Assembly (NCBI GenBank): GCA_029260075.1
Contig: JAJDDY010000056.1
Span: 1-64,000, forward strand
Reading direction: 5' to 3'
Source: Phycisphaerae bacterium
GTDB lineage: Bacteria > Planctomycetota > Phycisphaerae > UBA1845
DNA length: 64,000 nt
The notes beneath the pieces are model-generated. The model made no database searches. It worked only from the letters and a program-made list of their open reading frames with translations, and was not told where the DNA came from. How positions within the stretch are numbered: the first letter of the stretch is position 1; every line of letters begins with the position of its first letter. Positions 54,191-60,698 of this stretch are shown piece after piece. The translations under genes were made by a program, and so were the position numbers.

Positions 54191-55384
54191 ATGAGCAAAA
54201 CGAACGCAACAATTGAAGGGCTTCGTGTTCTCCAGATTACAACGCTGGGGATATCGGCCAAGTCGTTCTTGATCGAACACTTCAAGCGATTGCGCGCCCG
54301 CGGCGCCGACGTGACCCTTGTGTGCTCGGACGACGCCGACGGTAACGTGGCGGCCCAAGCTGCGGGAATCCGCTACACACCGATCAACATCGAGCAACAG
54401 ATCGCCCCCTTCGCCGACTTGCTCACCCTGTTCAAGCTTTGGCGACTGTTTCGCCGCGTTCGGCCGGACGTGGTTCACGCGCACATGACCAAGGCGGCAC
54501 TCCTCGGAATCACCGCCGGCTGGTTCGCCGGCGTCCGCGTACGCATCTACCACAACCACGGACTCGCGCTGTTCTCGGCGCGCGGTCTGCGCCGGCGGAT
54601 ACTGTTTGTGGCTGACCGGATTACCCATCGACTCGCGACGCATAGCCTGTTCTGTAGCGAGTCAACCCGAGACGAAGCGATCAAGGCTGGAGTCGTAGAG
54701 TCCAAGCGTGCTAGGATTCTCGGAGAAGGAACGATCTCCGGTGTGGACGTAGAGAAGTTCCGCCCGTATGAAGACGGAATCGTGCGGGCGCAGCAACGCC
54801 AAGCCTGGGGCGTTTCCGAAGACACCATCGTGGTCGGATTCGTCGGGCGCCTCCTGGTCGAAAAAGGAATTGCAGAGCTGATCGACGCATGGCGACGCAT
54901 CGCCCCCGAAGTGCGCGATCGTGCCCGGCTGATTATGATCGGCGGCGGCGTACGGGGCGAGCCGGAAATGCAAGCGATCGTGGAACACGCCGTGGCAGAA
55001 AACCTGGGCGTGCAGACGCTTGGTTGGGTGGAACACATGCCCGACTGCTACGCTGCGATGGACATCTTGGTCCTGCCGAGCTGGCGCGAGGGATTTCCCT
55101 ACAGCATCATCGAAGCGCAAGCCACCGGTGTCCCCGTCCTAGCCACACACACCACGGGCAACGTGGACGCCGTGCAACACGACACGACGGGGTTGCTGGT
55201 TCCCGTGCGCGATCCGGTCGCGCTGTCCGGCGCCATCACCCGATTGATCTGCGATCCCCAGGAGCGCCAGCGCCTTGGTGAACAGGGTCGACAGCGCATT
55301 CTCGACGAGTTCACGCAGGACAAAGTGCTCCAACACATGATCACGTTCTACGAAGAGGAAGTCAGCCCGTGCGTGAAGCGTTGA
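54191..55384 (+). CDS. Glycosyltransferase, family 4 (WcfI/PglA-like)
   Basis: A 397-residue GT-B enzyme. The N-terminal LRVLQITTLGISAKSFLIEH and VRPDVVHAHMTKAALLGITA, then YHNHGLALFSARGLRRRILF, resemble transferases of undecaprenyl-linked glycan assembly. The C-terminal domain has VVGFVGRLLVEKGIAELIDA, LVLPSWREGFPYSIIEAQAT with the EGFPYSIIEA E-x7-E motif, and VLATHTTGNVDAVQHDTTGL. It is transcribed away from the polymerase gene and marks the right end of the exopolysaccharide locus. Confidence 0.9.
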   Translation: MSKTNATIEGLRVLQITTLGISAKSFLIEHFKRLRARGADVTLVCSDDADGNVAAQAAGIRYTPINIEQQIAPFADLLTLFKLWRLFRRVRPDVVHAHMTKAALLGITAGWFAGVRVRIYHNHGLALFSARGLRRRILFVADRITHRLATHSLFCSESTRDEAIKAGVVESKRARILGEGTISGVDVEKFRPYEDGIVRAQQRQAWGVSEDTIVVGFVGRLLVEKGIAELIDAWRRIAPEVRDRARLIMIGGGVRGEPEMQAIVEHAVAENLGVQTLGWVEHMPDCYAAMDILVLPSWREGFPYSIIEAQATGVPVLATHTTGNVDAVQHDTTGLLVPVRDPVALSGAITRLICDPQERQRLGEQGRQRILDEFTQDKVLQHMITFYEEEVSPCVKR

Positions 55385-55417
55385 TCAAGTCGCAGTCGCG
55401 TCGTGCTGCACGTTAGA

Positions 55418-55450
55418 GCGTGTCGCGCCGGATTCCACCGGTGATCCGCT
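55418..55450 (+). repeat. Family C hairpin, degenerate copy
   Basis: GTGTCGCGCCGGATTCCACC followed by GGTGATCCGCT, a shortened relative with one arm incomplete, directly after the glycosyltransferase stop. Confidence 0.55.
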
Positions 55451-55589
55451 GGCACGCTCTTGCCGTTTGGAATAAGCATGCCATAACGCATCGCGCCGTC
55501 ATCGCGCCAACGGCAGCCATGCAGATGACACCGATGAATAACGTGATGGAATCAGGACCGCGCCGGGCGACGCGGTGATCCTACAAGTC

Positions 55590-55713
55590 TGTTGACCAAG
55601 TGTGACGCCGGATTCCAGCCGGTGATCCATTCGCGATTTCCGCGTCTCGACGGGGCAAGTCCCGTTTTCAAACAGGCGTTCGCGGTGACGCGCTTGACTA
55701 CCTGCATTGTTCA
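55590..55713 (+). repeat. Long family C element, copy C5
   Basis: Begins TTGACCAAGTGTGACGCCGG and contains TTCCAGCCGGTGATCCATTC, GCGATTTC, then a variable hairpin (GACGGGGCAAGTCCCGTTTT), and ends GCGCTTGACTACCTGCATTG. Segment order equals that at 16350-16475. Confidence 0.7.
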
Positions 55714-55758
55714 AAGAGCTGCTACGCTAAGTGAAGTGGTCGAAGTAGCTAACAACAA

Positions 55759-55830
55759 ACCGGGTGATCGGATTCGAACCGACGACATTCACGTTGGCCA
55801 CGTGACGCTGTACCACGGAGCTACACCCGG
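55759..55830 (-). tRNA. Divergent tRNA-Gly(GCC)-like gene, possibly a pseudo-tRNA
   Basis: Read leftward, a 72-base cloverleaf can be drawn: acceptor CCGGGTG/CACCCGG, anticodon stem TCACG/CGTGA with loop TGGCCAA, T arm GTCGG-TTCGAAT-CCGAT, discriminator U. Against typical bacterial tRNA-Gly(GCC) it departs in key places: U33 is G, A14 is C and D-stem pair 13-22 is C-C. Pairs 1-72, 50-64 and 51-63 differ from the typical sequence yet remain complementary. The anticodon at the normal position is GCC. It is either a decaying copy or a tRNA with a special role. Confidence 0.65.
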
Positions 55831-56019
55831 AGGCGCGTCACCGGGGGTTGAGCCTGGTCTTGAGTACGGGCGATGTCAACCGCGGCCTGGTTTCCGTTTC
55901 TATGTCAACCACCCACGCATTGTTCTCGGGCCGTCCGCCGACTTTGCGAGAAACTACGAAAAAGCTACGCCCATCCATGATGGCAGTTCAGCGCAACGGC
56001 CCGTCGCCCTGAGGGAGCG

Positions 56020-56385
56020 CTACTTGTTAGCGGGCTCGATGACGGCGGACATGCTTCCGGCGCAACGGGCGATGCGCCAGTCGCGACCGAAGGCGTGCAT
56101 CTGGTCGCGTTTGAACTCGGCGCGTTCGAGCGAGGTGGTATCGACAATCACACGACCACTATCGTCGACTTCGTTTGCAAACTGATAGGCCCGCTCCGGA
56201 GAGACGCCGAACAGCTTGCGGAGCATACCAATCACATATTCGTAGGTGTGATCGTCGTCGTCGAGAAGGATGACATGGTACGCGTCCGGTCGCTTCTTGG
56301 TTTCACTGCGTGCAGGCTCGACGCGTTCAACTGCAAGCGTCCCCTGCTCCTCCGGTTCGATCGTTATGGTTCTGCTCGTGCTCAT
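56020..56385 (-). CDS. clpS: ATP-dependent Clp protease adaptor ClpS
   Basis: A 121-residue adaptor delivering proteins with N-degron residues to ClpA/ClpC-ClpP. After an acidic, flexible start, the core shows YHVILLDDDDHTYEYVIGML with the usual Asn-Asp-Asp region replaced by DDDD, FGVSPERAYQFANEVDDSGR and VIVDTTSLERAEFKRDQ. The HTYEYV segment and downstream hydrophobic pocket residues are as in ClpS2-like planctomycete proteins. The gene follows miaB by 12 bases and is probably cotranscribed. Bpt, which makes leucyl N-degrons, is encoded at the right end of the window. Confidence 0.9.
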   Translation of the reverse strand: MSTSRTITIEPEEQGTLAVERVEPARSETKKRPDAYHVILLDDDDHTYEYVIGMLRKLFGVSPERAYQFANEVDDSGRVIVDTTSLERAEFKRDQMHAFGRDWRIARCAGSMSAVIEPANK

Positions 56386-56397
56386 GTTACGCCATTA

Positions 56398-57924
56398 TTA
56401 ACGACGACCCGGGTTTGATGCAACCGCCGCCGGCCCGCCCATGACCGGCAACGAAGTTTCCGTGCCCAAACCACCGTCAATCGCCGGAACCGAAAACGCC
56501 GTCATCGTGCCGTGCAACGTCAGCGCCGTGGCTGCGTTGATCCGCACGTCGGCGAATTGACCGATGTGCTCCGGCTTGCCGGGGAATACGACGATTCGAT
56601 CGGTTCGTGTTCTTCCGACCAACTGATCGCTACGCCGCCAGCTCACCTCCTCGCCCCGGGTTTGCTCCGCCTCCTGCGCCTTGATGGCTGCCTTGCTGTA
56701 GCCTTCAACCAGCACGCGCACGGTGCGGTCCATTATCGACTGATTGGCCACAAGCGACAACCGCAGCTGAGCGTCGAGAAGCTCGTGGTTGCGCCGGCGC
56801 TTCACTGCGTCCGGCACGTCGTCTTCAAGCCGCTTGTCAGCCACGGTACCCGGTCGTGGAGAATACTTGAACACGAAGATGTTCTTGAATCCACACCGCT
56901 CGATCAAGTCGAGTGAGGCTTTGTGATCTTTTTCTGTCTCGCCCGGAAATCCGACGATGAAATCCGTAGCCAGCGTCAAATCCGGAACACGTGCTCGTCC
57001 GCGTTCGATGAGCGCCGTGTACTCTTCGATGGTGTATTGACGGCGCATGCGACTGAGCACGTCGTTGCTTCCACTTTGCACGGGCAGGTGCAAGTATTCA
57101 CAGACCTCGGGCACGTCGGCCATCACGTCGAAAATGTCGTCGGAAAAATCGCCGGGATGGCTCGTCACAAAACGAACCCGATCGATACCGTCAACCGTCG
57201 CCACGCGGGCGAGCAACTCCGCAAACGCGACCGGCTGGCCATCGACGCTATGAATATAGCTGTTGACCGTCTGACCCAAGAGCGTCACTTCGCGCGCCCC
57301 GCGTTCGGCGAGCATAGCCGCCTCGCTCACGATTTGCTCCGACGGTCGACTGCGCTCGGGACCGCGCGTGAACGGCACGACGCAGAACGTACAAAACTTA
57401 TCGCAACCTCGCTGCACGCGAATGTACGACTGAAGAACGTTCGCATCCGGCGCGGGTTCGCGTGACAAGTCCAGCGCCTCGACGGAATCAAAATCGAGTG
57501 CCCGCTGTAGCGGTGTGTTTTTTCTGGATTGCGAATCGGAAAGCGCCACGGCACGCGAGCGGTCGGCCTGGACCTCGTGAATGAGTGCGGGGATCTTGTT
57601 GAGTTCCCCCGGCCCGCACACAAGGTCGACATGCGGCATCTTCGAAAAAATGCCGTCCGGGTCGCGTTCGGCCATACATCCGATTACGCCGACCACCATG
57701 TCGTCGTGCTGCTCTTTGGGGAGTCGTAGCGCCCCCAATCGCGAGAGCACCTTGTTTTCCGCATGGTCGCGTACGCTGCACGTGTTGAGCAGCACAACAT
57801 CGGCGCTGGTCATGTCGTCGCACGATTCGTATCCCTCGGCGCGCAACTGACCCAAAACGAGCTCGCTGTCGAGCACGTTCATCTGACAACCCATGGTCTC
57901 GATGAATACCGTCTTGTTCTTCAT
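56398..57924 (-). CDS. miaB: tRNA-2-methylthio-N6-dimethylallyladenosine synthase MiaB
   Basis: A 508-residue radical SAM methylthiotransferase modifying A37 of tRNAs. The N-terminal UPF0004 domain has three cluster Cys residues (ETMGCQMN, NTCSVRDHAENK, GCMAERDPDGIF); the radical SAM motif is RGCDKFCTFCVVPFTRG, and VTLLGQTVNSY follows as in MiaB. A C-terminal TRAM domain (VLVEGYS to HIGQFADVRINAAT) binds tRNA. The last 40 residues are an extra Gly/Pro/Ala-rich tail. The ATG at 57924 gives the standard MKNKTVFIETMGCQMN start. It is followed closely by clpS. Confidence 0.95.
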   Translation of the reverse strand: MKNKTVFIETMGCQMNVLDSELVLGQLRAEGYESCDDMTSADVVLLNTCSVRDHAENKVLSRLGALRLPKEQHDDMVVGVIGCMAERDPDGIFSKMPHVDLVCGPGELNKIPALIHEVQADRSRAVALSDSQSRKNTPLQRALDFDSVEALDLSREPAPDANVLQSYIRVQRGCDKFCTFCVVPFTRGPERSRPSEQIVSEAAMLAERGAREVTLLGQTVNSYIHSVDGQPVAFAELLARVATVDGIDRVRFVTSHPGDFSDDIFDVMADVPEVCEYLHLPVQSGSNDVLSRMRRQYTIEEYTALIERGRARVPDLTLATDFIVGFPGETEKDHKASLDLIERCGFKNIFVFKYSPRPGTVADKRLEDDVPDAVKRRRNHELLDAQLRLSLVANQSIMDRTVRVLVEGYSKAAIKAQEAEQTRGEEVSWRRSDQLVGRTRTDRIVVFPGKPEHIGQFADVRINAATALTLHGTMTAFSVPAIDGGLGTETSLPVMGGPAAVASNPGRR

Positions 57925-58077
57925 GGTCTGTAGAAACGCCTCGCGCGACCCATTGCAACGTAGCGATTGTAGTTCGATCGGCCCTGATCGACAATCGGCG
58001 TGATGAACCATGATTCGGCGCTGGCCGTAGCATAGGTGCAGGCCTGGTTTGAGCGGTTGATGTCGGTCCCGGCAAAT

Positions 58078-58302
58078 GCTCTGTCACGCATCGAATGGCG
58101 GGTTTACCGAGCGACGGGTTTACCGAGCGACAGGTTTACCGAGCGACAGGTTTACCGAGCAGCGACCGTAAGGAAGCGGACGTTTGAAATCCGTCGGGTG
58201 GCCCACCACTGTAGAGATGGGCCACCCAGTCGGTCGTGACGGCTTGGGAACGCTCCCTCACGGTCGCGGCTCGGATCGAACGAACCCATCGATTCAGTCG
58301 AG
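58078..58302 (+). repeat. Family A element, composite copy A13 with nested B element
   Basis: Starts TGCTCTGTCACGCATCGAAT. The segment GACGGGTTTACCGAGC then occurs four times in tandem (about 58100-58170, two units with A for G). The centre of the element is interrupted at 58196-58231 by a B hairpin, after which the right half (GTCGTGACGGCTTGGGAACG, CTCCCTCACGGTCGCGGCTC) resumes. Confidence 0.85.
58196..58231 (+). repeat. Family B element B6 inserted in A13
   Basis: GGGTGGCCCACCACTGTAGA followed by GATGGGCCACCCAG. TCGG occurs directly on the left and right of it, which may be a target duplication. Confidence 0.78.
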
Positions 58303-58440
58303 GCGATACTCTTGACGATACGGACGGATCGCCGCCGAGGCTTACTTCAGTGTTACTTCCCACGCGAGCGCGGACTGCGTAGAATCCGTGCGAACGACGG
58401 CGGATGCGATCGATTCCGTGTCGTGGGACATTCAAGCTGG

Positions 58441-59832
58441 ATGTTGAACCACATGATCACCGCAACCTATCGATGTTTGATGGCGTCGCTAGTGCTAACG
58501 ACGTGGGCAATGGGACAGCTTCCGCCCGTTCCCAAGACCGCCCCATCCGGCGGCCCGGACGAACCGAACCTCCTGGTCGCACAACGGTTCTACGACCTGG
58601 GCACGATGATCGAGGGCGACAAGACCAACGTCAGTTGGCTCTTGGAGAATCGCGGGCAGGCTCCGCTGGTGATCGAATCCACCAAGAGCACTTGCGGATG
58701 CACCGTGGTTTCGCTCACGGACGATCAGAAAATGATCGCACCGGGTGCCACGTTCGAGCTACAAGCCAGCTTCGACAGCACAGGTCGTCACGACGTGCAG
58801 AACAAGAGCGTCAAGGTCTACAGCAACGACCCCCGTGAGCCGACCCTCGAGCTCTCATTCACCGTGAAGGTAGAATCGCTCTATCGCATCGATCCACGCG
58901 GTATTGTGAATCTGCGGGCCATCCGGCGCGGAGCCCTGGCGGAACGCACGATCGATTTGATCCCCACGTCACCGGACAAACCCATCAAGCTCCTCGCCAT
59001 CGACTGCGCAAAGACAGCGCAGATTCTCTTCAAGCAAGAACCGCTCGAAACACCAACCGGACCGGGCGTGCGAATTCGAATGACGGTCGGAAACGATCTG
59101 GCGTTGGGCAAGCTCTCCACCAACGTCACACTGCGTGTTGACGTGGGCGGTATCCAAAGAGAACGACTCGTCAGACTCCGCGCCGACATCATCGGCGATC
59201 TCACTTGGCATCCCAAGGTGCTGGACAGCACGCGCCACTCGTCCATTCGCGGCAAACGATTCGCGCCGATCATCGTCAAGTCGACGAACAAGTCGCGCTT
59301 CGACATACTCAGCGCTTCGGTCGAACCGCCCAACCTCTTCGACGTATCGTTCGAACCGGGGCCTCCAAGGTTGAAACCACACAAGTACTCGGTCGTCATC
59401 ACGCTGCGCGACGACGCTCCAGCCGGACCGTACGGGGCCACAATCATCGTAGAGACCAGTAGCCTTGACCAGCCCACGATTCGAATTCCGACGTTCGGCA
59501 TCGTGGCCCCGACGATCGAAGTTGAACCATCGATCATCGTGTTGCGGGCGGATGGCACTGACGTGGGTCGGCGACGACGCCTGACGGTCCGGGTTCCGCC
59601 GCAGGTCACGCTCGACATCACCGGCGTGAGTTCCAGCCTCAGCGCCGTCACGGCCACAATCGACCGCGAGGCCAATGCCCGCTATCATCATCTTTGCTTT
59701 CTGAACATCTCGCTCGATGGGACGCTGCCCAAGGGCGAGCATCGTGGCGTGTTGACGCTGACTACGAACATCGACGGGGCGCGGAAAATCGAAGTACCGA
59801 TTCGCATCGACGTACCCGACGGAACGGGCTAG
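58441..59832 (+). CDS. Exported DUF1573 domain protein
   Basis: A 463-residue protein with a signal peptide (CLMASLVLTTWAMGQ) and an N-terminal DUF1573 domain: FYDLGTMIEGDKTNVSWLLE, then NRGQAPLVIESTKSTCGCTV, which has the conserved Cys-Gly-Cys-Thr. DUF1573 is an immunoglobulin-like fold frequent in planctomycetes and Bacteroidota. Two or three further Ig-like beta domains (such as ITLRDDAPAGPYGATIIVET and LPKGEHRGVLTLTTNIDGAR) follow without the Cys motif. It probably acts at the cell surface; the molecular function is unknown. The start at 58441 or the ATG at 58453 are both plausible. The TAG stop lies in CTAG. Confidence 0.82.
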   Translation: MLNHMITATYRCLMASLVLTTWAMGQLPPVPKTAPSGGPDEPNLLVAQRFYDLGTMIEGDKTNVSWLLENRGQAPLVIESTKSTCGCTVVSLTDDQKMIAPGATFELQASFDSTGRHDVQNKSVKVYSNDPREPTLELSFTVKVESLYRIDPRGIVNLRAIRRGALAERTIDLIPTSPDKPIKLLAIDCAKTAQILFKQEPLETPTGPGVRIRMTVGNDLALGKLSTNVTLRVDVGGIQRERLVRLRADIIGDLTWHPKVLDSTRHSSIRGKRFAPIIVKSTNKSRFDILSASVEPPNLFDVSFEPGPPRLKPHKYSVVITLRDDAPAGPYGATIIVETSSLDQPTIRIPTFGIVAPTIEVEPSIIVLRADGTDVGRRRRLTVRVPPQVTLDITGVSSSLSAVTATIDREANARYHHLCFLNISLDGTLPKGEHRGVLTLTTNIDGARKIEVPIRIDVPDGTG

Positions 59833-59879
59833 CGCTTGGTAGCGCGAGAATCAGCAGGTGCGTCACTGCATATGTGCTC

Positions 59880-60000
59880 TGTCACGCATCGCATGACGGG
59901 TTTACTGAGCCGCGACCGTAAGGAAGCGGACGATTGAGATCCGGTCGTGGGTGGGTGGCCCATGGCTTTGGCCGCGGGGGACACGAATCGGGATTGGATT
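59880..60000 (+). repeat. Family A left half (A14) joined to family B element (B7)
   Basis: TCACGCATCGCATGACGGGT, GAGCCGCGACCGTAAGGAAG and ATCCGGTCGTG of family A, then a switch to GGGTGGCCCATGGCTTTGGC of family B and its inner arm up to about 60000. The right half of A is absent. Confidence 0.72.
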
Positions 60001-60062
60001 CGCATCGACGCACCGAATGGATTGGGCTACGGACCCGATCAATAGACATGGAGGACTCCGCT

Positions 60063-60278
60063 GTGACCGACGCCAACGTGGTGGCCATGGACAACAATAA
60101 CGCCGAAACGAAGCAGGCGGATAGGCCGAAAATCGATTGGGAAGATCCGTCGATCCCGCCGGGCGATTCCCCGCCCATGCCGCGCTGGCCTTTGGCCGCT
60201 TTCGTCGTAGCGTGGGTCGGATGGCTCGGATTCCTGTTAATGATGGCCCTTTCGCGCACCCATGGCCCGGTGGTATAG
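60063..60278 (+). CDS. Small single-span membrane protein
   Basis: A 71-residue protein. The GTG start at 60063 is preceded by GGAGG at eight bases, which decides the start over the ATG at 60048. An acidic, polar N-terminal half (NNNAETKQADRPKIDWEDPS) precedes one C-terminal membrane segment (LAAFVVAWVGWLGFLLMMAL). No family was recognised. A good ribosome binding site and membrane segment make it a likely real gene. Confidence 0.65.
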   Translation: MTDANVVAMDNNNAETKQADRPKIDWEDPSIPPGDSPPMPRWPLAAFVVAWVGWLGFLLMMALSRTHGPVV

Positions 60279-60313
60279 ACCGCCTGTGGATTGCGTATTG
60301 TGGGACCAACTCG

Positions 60314-60448
60314 TGCTCCGTCACACCCCGAATGGCGGGTCTACCGAGCCGCACCCGTGAGGAAGCAGACGTTTGAAATTCGGTCGTGACCGCTTGAAAA
60401 CGCTCCCTTACGGCCGCGGCTCGGATCGGAAGAACCCGTCACTTGAGG
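60314..60448 (+). repeat. Family A element, copy A15
   Basis: TGCTCCGTCACACCCCGAAT, GAGCCGCACCCGTGAGGAAG, centre with TTCGGTCGTGACCGC, CTCCCTTACGGCCGCGGCTC and GAACCCGTCACTTGAG; the last outer bases are lost. Confidence 0.82.
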
Positions 60449-60457
60449 GTTGGGGGC

Positions 60458-60530
60458 CATGGCCAAGCGTAGCGCGGCCATGCCGTAGCCATTCCCAAGG
60501 ACTCATGCCCGCGCCTTCGGCTTGGGCATG
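60458..60530. repeat. Pair of hairpins of another type
   Basis: CATGGCC/GGCCATG around AAGCGTAGCGC at 60458-60482, and CATGCCC/GGGCATG around GCGCCTTCGGCTT at 60504-60530. They lie in the repeat-rich gap between A15 and C6. Confidence 0.6.
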
Positions 60531-60589
60531 GCACCCACGCAGGCCGTCCGTGCCTACGGGCTGCACGCGGTCAAACGCGCAAAAGCGCT

Positions 60590-60624
60590 CATGGATCACC
60601 GGCTGGAAGCCGGTGCCACACTTT
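60590..60624 (-). repeat. Family C hairpin, copy C6
   Basis: CATGGATCACCGGCTGGAAG followed by CCGGTGCCACAC; a perfect stem in reverse orientation. Confidence 0.8.
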
Positions 60625-60698
60625 CTTGAGCTGGCTGTTAGAATGTCGGTCCAACAGGGTTCAAGAATGGCCCACTAAGGAAGGGCGACGCTCCATCC

